Of a stretch of DNA of 64,000 nucleotides, positions 7,258 through 15,829 are shown in pieces. How positions within the stretch are numbered: the stretch's first letter is position 1; every line of letters begins with the position of its first letter. The translations under genes were made by a program, and so were the position numbers. This DNA comes from an uncultured Dehalococcoidia bacterium (GTDB lineage Bacteria > Chloroflexota > Dehalococcoidia > Lucifugimonadales > CATOSD01). Location of the stretch: the NCBI GenBank assembly GCA_951812395.1, contig CATOSD010000002.1:920442-984441 (forward strand), given 5' to 3'. The notes beneath the pieces are model-generated. The model made no database searches, was not told the DNA's origin, and was given only the letters and a program-made list of their open reading frames with translations.

Positions 7258-8670
7258 CTACGGGTGGATCACCACCGTCTTCATCTCCGTCATCTCCAGC
7301 ACAGCGTAGCGGGGTCCCTCCTTGCCCATGCCGCTGTACTTCAGGCCTCCGTACGGCATGAGGTCGGCGCGCCAGCCGGGTCCTGAGTTGACGTGGAGGT
7401 TGCCGGAGTCCACCTCGCGGGCGAAGCGCATCGCCCAGTCGATGTTCTGGGTGAAGATGCCGGCGCTGAGGCCGTAGTCGCTGTCGTTCGCCATGGCGAT
7501 GGCCTCGTCGATGCCCGAGAAAGGCGTTACGGCGACCGCGGGGCCGAACAGCTCGTCGCACGAGACGCGCATTTCCGCGCTCACGTCGGCGAGCACCGTC
7601 GGTGCGTGCATCGCGCCGGAGTAGCCGCCGCCGGTGACGACCCTCGCCCCCGCACCAACGGCCTCGCGCAGCCAGGCGTCGACCCGCGCCGCCTCCTGTT
7701 CCTTGACCATCGGGCCCATGGCGACGGACTCACTGAGCGGGTCGCCGGTGCTTATGGATTCGACTCCATCGCGAAGGGCGTCGAGGTAATCGGCGTAGAC
7801 GCTGCGGCTTGCGATGACGCGCTGGGCGGAAATGCACACCTGGCCTGCGTTGGCGAACCCACTGGAGATGGTGGCGCCCACGACCTTGCCCAGGTCGGCG
7901 TCGGGCATGACGATAAGCGGCGAATTCGAGCCGAGCTCCATGGTGACCTTCTTCAGGCCGGCCACGCGGCAGATATGCTCGCCGACCTCGCGGCTTCCGG
8001 TGAAGGTGACCTTCCGCACGCGGGGGTCGGACACCAGGGCGTCGCCCACCGTGCCTCCGGGACCTGTCACACACTGTACGGCCTCTGGCGGCGCGCCCGC
8101 CTCCAGCAGCACCTCTGTCAGCTTGAGCGCCGACAATGGGGTGTCCGACGCGGGCTTGATAATCACGGCGTTGCCGGCGGCGAGCGCGGGGCCGACCTTG
8201 TGGCAGACGAGGTTGAGGGGGAAGTTGAACGGGCTGATGGCTGCGACCACGCCGCAGGGCACGCGAAGGGTGAATCCCATCTGACCGGTATAGCTCGGAG
8301 CGGCGTCGAAGGGCACGGTCTCGCCGTAGAGCCGCTTCGCCTCCTCGCCGGACAGGCTGATTGTCTGCACCGCCCGGTCCACCTCAGTGCGGCCTTCGGC
8401 GATGACCTTACCCTCTTCCAACGTGATCAGGCGGCCCAACTCCTCCCGGCGCTCGTTCAAGATGTCGGCGGCCCTCCGGAGAATGGCGAAGCGGTCGTAG
8501 GCGGTCAGCCGGGCCATCTCACTCGCGCCGCGCCCGGCGCTCGAGATGGCCAAGTCAACGTCCTCGACGCCCGCAGACGGCACAGTGTCGATCACCGAGC
8601 CGTCGTAGGGATTGAACACGTTCACCTTTCCCTCCCTGTCTACCCACTCTCCCCCGATGTACATTCTCAT
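7258..8670 (-). CDS. NAD(P)-dependent aldehyde dehydrogenase
   Basis: A 470-residue protein with the full aldehyde dehydrogenase core: SPFNFPLNLVCHKV, FTGSREVGEHI (cofactor loop), the general base in MELGSNSP, the catalytic cysteine in GQVCISAQR and the C-terminal PYGGLKYSGMG. It resembles the lactaldehyde/glycolaldehyde/succinate-semialdehyde group. GAGGAG lies upstream of the ATG at 8670. It is a single gene; lipA lies about 100 bp downstream on the same strand. The exact aldehyde cannot be fixed. Confidence 0.9.
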   Translation of the reverse strand: MRMYIGGEWVDREGKVNVFNPYDGSVIDTVPSAGVEDVDLAISSAGRGASEMARLTAYDRFAILRRAADILNERREELGRLITLEEGKVIAEGRTEVDRAVQTISLSGEEAKRLYGETVPFDAAPSYTGQMGFTLRVPCGVVAAISPFNFPLNLVCHKVGPALAAGNAVIIKPASDTPLSALKLTEVLLEAGAPPEAVQCVTGPGGTVGDALVSDPRVRKVTFTGSREVGEHICRVAGLKKVTMELGSNSPLIVMPDADLGKVVGATISSGFANAGQVCISAQRVIASRSVYADYLDALRDGVESISTGDPLSESVAMGPMVKEQEAARVDAWLREAVGAGARVVTGGGYSGAMHAPTVLADVSAEMRVSCDELFGPAVAVTPFSGIDEAIAMANDSDYGLSAGIFTQNIDWAMRFAREVDSGNLHVNSGPGWRADLMPYGGLKYSGMGKEGPRYAVLEMTEMKTVVIHP

Positions 8671-8783
8671 GGCCTGCTCCTCGGTCTGTTGTCGTCTCGG
8701 TCGGGCGCTGCGCGCCACGAGCGCATTATCCGCCACGGCCCACCAAGAGGCAACACGGCATCTCCCGATGCGGTTGCAGCCGA

Positions 8784-8814
8784 GCAAACAAAAGAGCTTC
8801 CGTCGCCGGAAGCC
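8784..8814 (-). terminator. Rho-independent terminator of the zinc-ribbon gene
   Basis: Read on the minus strand, GCTTCCG-gcga-CGGAAGC is followed by TCTTTTGTTTG. The stem of 7 bp plus the T-run ends transcription of the small gene at 8856-9017 before it reaches the aldehyde dehydrogenase start. Confidence 0.8.
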
Positions 8815-8855
8815 CCCCGTTTGGCTGTAACGATTGCGCCTTGCGGCGCCTGACT

Positions 8856-9017
8856 CTATGCGGCCCTGTTCTTGCTGCCAACGGCCTCGCGCTTGTCCGC
8901 GACGACCTTTACATCCTGCATGCGCCCGCACTGCAGGCACTGCCTGTATGGGCCGTAGATGTCCTGGTTGGTCTTGACGTCTCCCTTACACCGAGAGCAC
9001 GCCTTGAATTCTATCAT
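8856..9017 (-). CDS. Small zinc-ribbon protein
   Basis: A 53-residue protein starting at MIEFKACSRCKGD. The ATG at 9017 is chosen because GGAGGTG lies 9-10 nt upstream; an in-frame upstream start would add a low-complexity tail without support. Two CxxC pairs (CSRC, CLQC) about 20 residues apart form one zinc site. The gene has its own promoter, a leader hairpin and a terminator. The function is unknown; such ribbons often bind nucleic acid or another protein. Confidence 0.75.
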   Translation of the reverse strand: MIEFKACSRCKGDVKTNQDIYGPYRQCLQCGRMQDVKVVADKREAVGSKNRAA

Positions 9018-9117
9018 TTCGCTATACACCTCCGCTGAACTGTTGAATGATGAATTTGTAGATTTTCGGTCGGCCTTGCGCTGGCGCCGAGCGGTGCGAT
9101 CGACCCTAACTTGCCGC

Positions 9118-9142
9118 TTTCCCACACCCAGCGTGTGGGAAA
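9118..9142. promoter_or_regulatory. Perfect 10-bp inverted repeat in the zinc-ribbon leader
   Basis: TTTCCCACAC and GTGTGGGAAA flank a 5-nt loop. It lies between the promoter at 9171-9199 and the start codon at 9017. It could be an operator or an mRNA hairpin; it lacks a T-run, so it is not a clear terminator. Confidence 0.6.
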
Positions 9143-9170
9143 TCAACACATGTCGCGCAGCCGGAACGCA

Positions 9171-9199
9171 AAGCTAGCAGAGAAAGTGAAGCTTGTCAA
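9171..9199 (-). promoter_or_regulatory. Promoter of the zinc-ribbon gene
   Basis: On the minus strand, TTGACA (9199-9194), 17 nt, then TAGCTT (9176-9171). The -35 box is perfect and the -10 box is weak. It would give a leader of about 150 nt that includes the inverted repeat at 9118. Confidence 0.55.
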
Positions 9200-9355
9200 C
9201 AGGGTTTTCAGGGGATCTTTTGAGGACTTTTCCGGAGGTGGCCTTGTAAGAAGCGTGATATAGGGGAGTTCTTGGATTTCTTCTGCGTGTTGGGGCGGTC
9301 AGCGGCCGTTGAATGCCACGTCGCGACAATGCCGCTCTACACCGCGTCGGGCAGG

Positions 9356-9529
9356 CTAAACTCCGGTGTAGTAGACTATCCTGCCGTCTCTCCAGGTCGG
9401 GAATGAGCCCGTTGTCTCGATGGCGCGGTGATGAGCCTTGATCGCGGCCCGGCGCATGGTGATCAGGGCGAGCTCGGCATGGTCGGGTTCATGGTCTTGA
9501 TCCGGTATACTGGGTTTGTCATCGGTCAT
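9356..9529 (-). CDS. Small conserved-type protein, unknown function
   Basis: A 57-residue protein starting MTDDKPSIPD. The C-terminal half (RRAAIKAHHRAI, then TGSFPTWRDGRIVYY) resembles small proteins from many bacteria with a basic helix followed by a TG...WRDGRI hairpin. The function of that group is not known to me. It ends 200 bp before the zinc-ribbon promoter region and starts 46 bp downstream of the large Fe-S gene on the same strand, so it may be co-transcribed with it. Confidence 0.5.
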   Translation of the reverse strand: MTDDKPSIPDQDHEPDHAELALITMRRAAIKAHHRAIETTGSFPTWRDGRIVYYTGV

Positions 9530-9575
9530 GGGTTCCACTTCCCATCGAGGAAGTCGGGGAGTTCGTTTGAAGGGA

Positions 9576-11609
9576 CTAGCCCAGGCTTTCGTCCAGCAGC
9601 TCCAGCAGGTCCTTGGCGCGGCGGGTGTCCTGGGCGTCCTTGGAGCCTATGCCTTCCTCGAACATCTGCAGGCAGAATGGGCAGGAGACTCCGACGGTGT
9701 CCGCCTCGGTTTCGAGGAAGTGGCCTGTGCGGACGTGGTTTACTCGCGTGCCGCGGCTCTCCTCTATCCACATGTGGCCTCCCCCCGCCCCACAGCAGAA
9801 CCCGCGCTCGCGCCGGCGTTCCATCTCGACGAGGTTGACGCCAGGTATGGCGTCGGCAATCTGCCGGGGCGCGTCATAGATGCCGTTGTGCCGGCCCAGG
9901 TAGCAGGAGTCGTGGTAGGCGACCTTGGCGTCTATGGTGACCAGGGGCTTTATCTTGCCCTGCTCTATCAGATCGGCCACGAACTCGCTGTAATGCTGCA
10001 CCTCGAACTCGCCGCCGAGATGGGGATACTCGTTCTTGATGGTGTTGAAACAGTGCGGGCAGATTGTCACCACGCGCTTGACGTTGTAGCGGTTCATCGT
10101 CTCGATATTCTGCTGCGCCATAATCTGGTATAGGTACTCGTTGCCCATGCGACGGGCGGGGTCGCCCGTGCAGGTCTCCTCCGGGCCGAGGATGGCGAAG
10201 TCCACGCCGGCGCGCTTCAGCACGGAGGCCATGGATCGCGCGACGCTCTGGCTGCGCTGCTCGAGAGCGGCGGTGCAGCCGACCCAGAATAGAACCTCGG
10301 CCTCCGGGTGCTCGGCCAGCGTCTTCACGTCCAGGCCGTCGGCCCAGTCCGTACGGGTGTAGGTGGTGCCGCGCCACGGATGGCCGCGCTGCTCCATGCT
10401 CAGCAGGGCGTTCATCGCGGTCTCCGGCATCTCCGCCTTCTCCATCACCAGGTAGCGACGCATGTCGACGATGGAATCGATGTGCTCGACCCCCACCGGG
10501 CACTCTCGCACGCAGGCGCCGCAGGTCAGGCAGTCCCAGAGCGCCTCCTCCGGTATCCAGCGGCCAATCAGCGGCTTCTCGTCCTGCTCGTCCTCGCCCC
10601 TCACCACGCTGGGTCCGGTCTCGAGCACATGCTCTTTCATGTTTTCTACGATGTGCATGGGCGACAGGATCTTGCCGCTAATGTTGGCCGGGCAGTTGTC
10701 GGTGCAGCGGCCGCAGACCGCGCAGGAGTAGCCGTCCAGCAGCTCGCGCCAGTTGAAGTCCTGGATTTTGGACGCGCCGAACCGCTCAGCGGTCTCTAGG
10801 TCCATCGGTGTGTTAAGCGTGCCCCTGGGCTCGAGCGACCTTGTGAAGAAGCTGATTGGCGCCGCGACCAGGTGCATGTGCTTGGACAGCGGGATGTACA
10901 CGGAGAAGCCCAGGATGACGCCGAGGTGCGCCCACCAGCTCAGTCCCTGGAGAAGGTTGGCGGCGTCGACGCCCAGCCCAGCGTCCTTGAACAGGTCGCC
11001 CAGCGCGCCGCCTATCGGGGCCGATGCGTGTGGACCCTCGCCGCCCGCCGTCACGTAGAACGCCTCGGTCAGCAGCGTCAGCGCCATCAGCAGTGCGATG
11101 AGGAGCAGAATGACGAGCGACTCCTTCTTCTGAGTGAGGTCGAAAGACAGCCTGCTGGGACGCACTACCCACCGGCGGACGCCCGCCCAGATGAGAACGA
11201 TGAAGAAGCCCGCGGCTAGAATATTCAGATAGAAGGTGAATATCTTTACGCCGGTCTCGGTAATGATCGTCTCGGAGAACGCCGGCCAGATCGCGTCAGC
11301 GAAGATGAAGAGCAGGTAGCTGGTGGTGAAGGAGAGAAAGCCCCAGAAGATGAAGAAGTGGGCCAGGCCCGCCCTATCCCTGGGCAGCGACACGCTCTGG
11401 AGAACCTTTTTCTGGCCCAGCGTGAAAGGCAGCGCGCCGAACAGCCTGCGAACCGGCTGGTCGAAGCGGTTCGGCCGCTTGCCCAGCGTCACCAGGCTGA
11501 ACACCCGGCGGTGCAGGATGTACCCGGCCGCGCCGAAGGCCAGCAGGGTTGCCAGGTAGACGCCTATCCAGGTGGGGATGGCGCCGAACAGACTCTCCGG
11601 AGGTACCAT
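9576..11609 (-). CDS. Membrane Fe-S oxidoreductase, ETF:menaquinone oxidoreductase (EtfD/HdrD) type
   Basis: A 677-residue fusion. The first about 260 residues hold around six membrane segments like the NarI cytochrome b subunit, with histidines such as GLAHFF, WWAHLG and HMHLVAA. Two 4Fe-4S motifs follow: C296-C299-C302-C306 (CAVCGRCTDNCP) and C360-C363-C366-C370 (CLTCGACVRECP). Two heterodisulfide-reductase CCG-type domains follow (CPHCFNTIKNEYP, FCCGAGGG). This order matches the membrane protein that passes electrons from ETF to menaquinone in actinobacteria and others. No etfAB is adjacent. AGGAG precedes the ATG. It should carry electrons from acyl-CoA or sarcosine-type dehydrogenases into the quinone pool. 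Confidence 0.85.
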   Translation of the reverse strand: MVPPESLFGAIPTWIGVYLATLLAFGAAGYILHRRVFSLVTLGKRPNRFDQPVRRLFGALPFTLGQKKVLQSVSLPRDRAGLAHFFIFWGFLSFTTSYLLFIFADAIWPAFSETIITETGVKIFTFYLNILAAGFFIVLIWAGVRRWVVRPSRLSFDLTQKKESLVILLLIALLMALTLLTEAFYVTAGGEGPHASAPIGGALGDLFKDAGLGVDAANLLQGLSWWAHLGVILGFSVYIPLSKHMHLVAAPISFFTRSLEPRGTLNTPMDLETAERFGASKIQDFNWRELLDGYSCAVCGRCTDNCPANISGKILSPMHIVENMKEHVLETGPSVVRGEDEQDEKPLIGRWIPEEALWDCLTCGACVRECPVGVEHIDSIVDMRRYLVMEKAEMPETAMNALLSMEQRGHPWRGTTYTRTDWADGLDVKTLAEHPEAEVLFWVGCTAALEQRSQSVARSMASVLKRAGVDFAILGPEETCTGDPARRMGNEYLYQIMAQQNIETMNRYNVKRVVTICPHCFNTIKNEYPHLGGEFEVQHYSEFVADLIEQGKIKPLVTIDAKVAYHDSCYLGRHNGIYDAPRQIADAIPGVNLVEMERRRERGFCCGAGGGHMWIEESRGTRVNHVRTGHFLETEADTVGVSCPFCLQMFEEGIGSKDAQDTRRAKDLLELLDESLG

Positions 11610-12002
11610 GGTCGATCTCCTGGTGCGGCAGACAGCCGTTGGTGTTGGTTTGCCGGGCGAATGGAGTTTAGCACAGCCGGCGCGGGGCGGGCCAGATGGG
11701 GCAGTTTGGCTAAGCCTTTACCAGTTGAGTCGGCGGCACAGGGCGGGTCCGCCTGAGCTAGAAAGCAGGAGCCGAAAGTTGCCTGAGAGTGAGGTTTTCC
11801 GCGAAATCTGTTCCGTTCTGTTCCATACTGTTCCGCCTCATAGCTGGGAGTGTTGCCGACCCGGCTGCCTGGTAGGTCCGCCAAGACTGGATTTAGGTCT
11901 GGGAGCACCACTGATGTGGCGGGAATGAGACAGGTAGTCGGGAGGTCCCAACTGCCGTGTCCGTGGGTGGCGGGTTGGCGGGGTCGGTCCCTCGTAGAAT
12001 GG
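11564..12002 (-). other. Module copy C: promoter-linked degenerate open frame
   Basis: Downstream of the promoter at 12003-12031 the minus strand has an open frame with LADLPGSR and, 185 nt from the -35 box, TPSYEAEQYGTERNR. These match LADFPPIRDSR and ASYERHGML of copy B. No ATG lies right after the -10 box in this frame, so this copy is probably degenerate. It overlaps the upstream region of the Fe-S oxidoreductase gene and could supply its promoter. Confidence 0.3.
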
Positions 12003-12031
12003 AGAATAGCACGGATGTGCGTGCGTTTCAA
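12003..12031 (-). promoter_or_regulatory. Promoter with palindrome in the spacer (module copy C)
   Basis: On the minus strand, TTGAAA (12031-12026), a 17-nt spacer and TATTCT (12008-12003). The spacer ends with GCACATCCGTGCT, the same palindrome as in copies A and B with one arm base changed. It points towards the Fe-S oxidoreductase gene 390 bp away. Confidence 0.65.
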
Positions 12032-12133
12032 GAGGGGTTGGCAGAATCGGAGTTCTGCGTTGGCGCCAAGTAGTAGTGGCAGTTTGGAGTCTATGCTAGT
12101 GTTGGCCAGTCGAAACAGCCTGTTGGAGAGAAA

Positions 12134-12385
12134 ATGCGAGATGTTCAAGCAACTGAAGCCAGGGCTCGCTTTGCCGAACTCCTGAAAGCCGTCGAGCGGG
12201 GAGAAACCGTAGCCATCACCCGGCACGGAAAGACGGTTGTTCACATTGTTCCCGCTCGCGCTCAGGACCGCGCCAGGGGAGAGAAGGCAGTGGATGAGTT
12301 TCGTCGACGCCGCGCGTCTTGGAAGCGGATTAACTTCACAACTGATGAGATACTAGTGGCGCGCTATGAAGGCCACCGCCAGTGA
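12134..12385 (+). CDS. Phd/YefM-type antitoxin
   Basis: An 83-residue protein with the prevent-host-death fold: VQATEARARFAELLKAVERGE, then VAITRHGKTVVHIVPA. The N-terminal half dimerises and binds DNA; the C-terminal helix would bind the toxin. GGAGAG precedes the ATG. The stop overlaps the GTG start of the PIN-domain gene by 4 bp, as usual in vapBC-like operons. The partner toxin is truncated, so this is probably an orphan antitoxin now. Confidence 0.88.
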   Translation: MRDVQATEARARFAELLKAVERGETVAITRHGKTVVHIVPARAQDRARGEKAVDEFRRRRASWKRINFTTDEILVARYEGHRQ

Positions 12386-12616
12386 GCTTGATGGTCGTCG
12401 ATGCCCCTGTCACAGTGGCGTGGCTGCTGGATGATGAAGATGAGGCACGAGCTAACGAGACTCTTGAACGGCTCAAAGAGGACGGCACGACTGTGCCGCA
12501 ACTGTGGCATCTAGAGGTTTGCAACTCCCTGCTTACGGCAGAAAGGCGTGGGCGTCATTCCGTGGTAGTGGCTAATGAGCGCCTCTACTCAGATTGTGCA
12601 ATAGTGCGGCAAGAAG
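12382..12616 (+). pseudogene. PIN-domain toxin (VapC-like), 3' part lost
   Basis: The first about 55 residues look like a PIN domain: VVDAPVTVAWLLDDE with the first acidic ligand, then PQLWHLEVCNSLLTAERRGR with the second. After about codon 75 the frame runs into the tail of the oppositely oriented helicase gene and codes for nothing PIN-like; the open frame continues to 12795 only by chance. The later acidic residues of the active site are missing, so the toxin should be inactive. The break falls within a few bases of the helicase stop codon, which marks an insertion or deletion boundary. Confidence 0.75.
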
Positions 12617-15127
12617 CTATGGTTTCCAGTGGAGCGCCTCAAGGTAGGTTAGCATTCCGTTCGGGGTCAGCTGGAGTTCACTTAACAGTTGCTCGCAACG
12701 TGCTAACAGTGTGTCTTCGGCGACATTTGTTGAAACGAGTTCTTGGAACAGTGTTCGGCCATTCTGAATCAGCAAGTCCAGATTGTTTAACGTGAGAGCG
12801 AATGTGGAACCTGGTGTGACATTTTGAGTCACAAAGGGTACAGCATTCACGACTGCCGCATGGCCAGTGTGCGCCGGATAATTTTCTGAGAACCAATTCA
12901 CAGACTCAAGAAGTTGTCCATGTTCAGACTTGTTAATGGGCTTTCCGTCGGTCTTGCGGCTCTTGGCTTCAATCACAAGCGCATCTTCTTGACTAAGGAT
13001 CCATAGGACATCCGGCCCTACCCCGTCCTCCTTTTCGGGACGGCTTGCTTCGTAACCCAAGAGGAGGCCTAGCCTTTTGAGAGACTCCTCAAACTGGTTG
13101 CTTGTGGCCCCTGGCGTGAGCAGATCAGCTAACTCCTCAAGTTCAATGAGAAGTCCACGGCGTGGGTGATAGGCCTTCAATTTACCAATTATTTGCTCGG
13201 ACTGGATGGTTGGGGACAACAATGGGGTGTAGTGAGGAGCCACTCTAGGCCTAAGCAACATTCTGTTGTCAGCGTAAGCCTGACGCTGCAGATCGTCACT
13301 TTTGTCTTGGTGCCCCCAGAGAAATGCTGCCCTTGCGGACTGCTGGTGTAGCCATCCCCTTACATTTGTATCTAACTCAGGGTGGCCTTCAACAAATCCA
13401 CTCTGTTGGGTAATCGCCTTGTCATAGTAACCATCAAGCATGAGCCGAAAGAAACGTCTCTCTTGGCCTGCCACGAGCAGACTGGTTTCGTTGACCGAGG
13501 CAGCTGAAGTTTCCTCCGCCAGCACTTGCGCTTGGTACTCTACCCAACCCTGATCTCTGTTGAAGGACTGACGCACTGTGTCCCCTAACTGGCTCAGAGA
13601 GTGAATCTTCTCGCTAATGGCGATTCCTAGGTTCAGTTGAGCGCGGGTCGGTGATGTGAGGAGTGCCCGGTTCGCATAGTTGCTGACCCACTTCGTCAGA
13701 GATGTGCTTGCAAGAATGACGACACAGTGATCGCCTGCTCCACGAGTCCCCCTACCCATCCCCTGTTCTAATCGTTGAGCGATTGTGGTATTGATTGTTG
13801 AGCTACCCTCGAACACCGTGGCCCTGTACATGTCATACGCGTTACTACTGCTAGGTAGTCCACTCAGAACTAAAAGCCTACAACTGTCATTTGGCAGATC
13901 AATTCCATCATAGCGGTTAGCCATAACCACTGGTCCGTTCTTTGACCTATTGACCAAATCGTCGACCACGGAGGCTACGGAATCACCATCAACTATTTCG
14001 GCGGTGTCTTCCCAGAGCTGAGCCAGCCTTGTAGACGGCACGAGTATGACAACTCCACGCTTGTCAGATGCCCACTCAACAATCTGCTTTAGAGCGGGAG
14101 TGATCTCGTTGCGGTTAATCTTCATAAGGTCAGGGACGAGAATCATCCTCTCGCCAACACCAGCTAGCGATGTAGGGGAAATCGGTTCTGATACGGCTAG
14201 TTTATCCGCACCGAAAGTGCGCACTATCGAACTGTCATCGGCGACGGTAGCCGACATGTAAATGCGTCGTGGACAATTGTGAAATGTCGGGAACATTTCA
14301 ACATGCGGATAGATGAGGCTCACAACGAATTCGCGACGACTGACGAATGCGTGACACTTGTCAAAGTGATCTCGGAGAAGCGGCCACTGCCAGGGAAAGT
14401 GTAGATTCTGAACGATTCCAAGTTTCTGCCGAATCTCCTGACAGCGTGCCACCCAATTCCAATAGGGAACTTCCAAGACCGCGTCGTACCTGTCTTCAGC
14501 TACGTCATCAAAGGTGCCCTGCTTTCCAATCTCCGCAAAGGCGTGTCGGAAACTCTGCGTAAGCTCTTGGTACAGTTCAGGCTGGCGATCTCTCCCTATT
14601 GAAATCGTGAACTGGTCGCGGACTGTCGAAAATGCGGTGTGGGCATCGTCCAACACGATTGCGGTTGGGCGAACTATCTCCCGCCATCCACCCACTGTAC
14701 CGAATCTGCTCAACCCGTTAAACAACGCTTGGTATGAGGCGACCATGATTGCTTTTTCATTGAGGAATGCGCTGTCGAACTCCTGTCCAGGCACATAAGG
14801 TATCGCTGGGATGCCGAACAGCGCGGCATGTGAAATTGTCTGCCGAGCAAGTTGCACTGTCGCGCAAAGATAGAGTACGGGTCCGCCCTTTTCGGCAAGT
14901 GTGGACTGGGCCATGAGCAAACCCACCAATGTTTTCCCACCACCTGTATTTAGCTTTATCACCAAGTCTTGCTGCTCTCTTCTCTCGAACCACACATCAA
15001 GTGCCTCAGCCTGACTCTGCCACAGATCGTCTACCCCCTGTGGCTTAGGCAATCTGAGGAAGATGTCCTTGGGGTGTATCGGCTTACTCGTAGAGCGAGC
15101 TCTCTTTAGTTGATCAAAGTTGACCAT
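12617..15127 (-). CDS. SF2 (DEAD/DEAH-like) helicase with C-terminal nuclease-like domain
   Basis: An 836-residue protein; the ATG at 15127 follows a GAGGGAAG sequence. The helicase motifs are Walker A NTGGGKT, the DEAH-box variant DDAH, motif III SAT and motif VI QGMGRGTR. Near the C-terminus, GPDVLWILSQEDALVIEAKS followed by a lysine-rich EHGQLLE resembles a PD-(D/E)xK nuclease core. Its GC content is visibly lower than that of the flanking genes. It sits between a truncated toxin gene and a MITE-like element, which suggests horizontal arrival. A role in anti-phage defence is plausible but inferred; no partner gene is present. Confidence 0.75.
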   Translation of the reverse strand: MVNFDQLKRARSTSKPIHPKDIFLRLPKPQGVDDLWQSQAEALDVWFERREQQDLVIKLNTGGGKTLVGLLMAQSTLAEKGGPVLYLCATVQLARQTISHAALFGIPAIPYVPGQEFDSAFLNEKAIMVASYQALFNGLSRFGTVGGWREIVRPTAIVLDDAHTAFSTVRDQFTISIGRDRQPELYQELTQSFRHAFAEIGKQGTFDDVAEDRYDAVLEVPYWNWVARCQEIRQKLGIVQNLHFPWQWPLLRDHFDKCHAFVSRREFVVSLIYPHVEMFPTFHNCPRRIYMSATVADDSSIVRTFGADKLAVSEPISPTSLAGVGERMILVPDLMKINRNEITPALKQIVEWASDKRGVVILVPSTRLAQLWEDTAEIVDGDSVASVVDDLVNRSKNGPVVMANRYDGIDLPNDSCRLLVLSGLPSSSNAYDMYRATVFEGSSTINTTIAQRLEQGMGRGTRGAGDHCVVILASTSLTKWVSNYANRALLTSPTRAQLNLGIAISEKIHSLSQLGDTVRQSFNRDQGWVEYQAQVLAEETSAASVNETSLLVAGQERRFFRLMLDGYYDKAITQQSGFVEGHPELDTNVRGWLHQQSARAAFLWGHQDKSDDLQRQAYADNRMLLRPRVAPHYTPLLSPTIQSEQIIGKLKAYHPRRGLLIELEELADLLTPGATSNQFEESLKRLGLLLGYEASRPEKEDGVGPDVLWILSQEDALVIEAKSRKTDGKPINKSEHGQLLESVNWFSENYPAHTGHAAVVNAVPFVTQNVTPGSTFALTLNNLDLLIQNGRTLFQELVSTNVAEDTLLARCEQLLSELQLTPNGMLTYLEALHWKP

Positions 15128-15241
15128 TGCGGTTCTTCCCTCTAAATCATGCAGACAACTGAAGCTAGGTCCATACCCACACCATGATGTCATTATAGTG
15201 CAACTCGGTCAAGGTCAGCCCCTCTACCTTCACTTTAGAGC

Positions 15242-15377
15242 CTGTGTCAGATTACTAGGCGGACTCTACACGGAGGCCCCGGCCCCCTGGGTTCCCACCC
15301 CAGTTTCACGGGGGTGACGTTCATTCGCGGCAAAGACGAATGACGGCTCGAGAAGGGCACCTAGTAATCTGAGACAG
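15242..15377. mobile_element. MITE-like element, 136 bp
   Basis: Terminal inverted repeats of 18 bp with one mismatch: CTGTGTCAGATTACTAGG at 15242 and its complement at 15360-15377. The interior holds a C-rich segment and a TTCATTCG...CGAATGA hairpin, and no gene. No clear target duplication is seen. It lies 21 bp upstream of the nuo promoter and next to the acquired helicase gene. Confidence 0.7.
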
Positions 15378-15397
15378 CTTCATCCCTTCTCTCGCGA

Positions 15398-15427
15398 TTG
15401 ACACCAATTTTCGGGCGGTGCTACACT
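15398..15427 (+). promoter_or_regulatory. Promoter of the nuo operon
   Basis: TTGACA (15398-15403), an 18-nt spacer and TACACT (15422-15427), followed by a leader of about 27 nt with GAGGTGG before the nuoA start. Confidence 0.75.
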
Positions 15428-15460
15428 GTCGGCTAGCAGCAATAGCTTTGAGGTGGTGAT

Positions 15461-15829
15461 TTGCCGGAGGGTTTCGAGACCAACTGGGTGGCCGTGCTCA
15501 TCGTCGCCGGCATCGGATTCGCGGCCATTGTCGGGATGTTCGCTGCTTCCTTCATCCTCGCGCCGAAGCGCAAATCCGCTATCAAAGAGATTCCCTACGA
15601 GTGCGGAATCGAGCCGGCGCCCTTCAACTGGTCGCAGATACAGATCCGCTATTACGTGTTTGCCATCCTGTTCCTCATCTTCGACGTCGAAGCTGTTTTC
15701 CTGTTCCCGTGGGCGCTGGTGTTCCTCACGTCCATTCCCGCGGTGTTCTACGAGATGTTGGTGTTCATCGCCATTCTGTTTTTCGGCGTCATTTACGGTT
15801 GGCGCAAGGGGGTTTTGCAGTGGAGGTGA
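15461..15829 (+). CDS. nuoA: NADH-quinone oxidoreductase subunit A
   Basis: A 122-residue membrane protein with three predicted segments. The TTG start at 15461 follows GAGGTGG. The conserved loop [11 protein letters not shown] and the later [16 protein letters not shown] are diagnostic of NuoA. It is the first gene of the eleven-gene complex I operon and overlaps nuoB by 10 bp. It helps form the quinone site at the membrane interface. Confidence 0.95.
   Translation: MPEGFETNWVAVLIVAGIGFAAIVGMFAASFILAPKRKSAIKEIPYECGIEPAPFNWSQIQIRYYVFAILFLIFDVEAVFLFPWALVFLTSIPAVFYEMLVFIAILFFGVIYGWRKGVLQWR

Noticed and set aside
7393-8853. Plus-strand frame of 486 codons across the aldehyde dehydrogenase
   Set aside because: It is the complement of a clear aldehyde dehydrogenase, rich in Gly/Val/His/Asp without domain motifs.
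12617-15127. Assigning the helicase to Hachiman or another named defence system
   Set aside because: No HamA-like partner is adjacent, and the motifs visible are generic to SF2 helicases.
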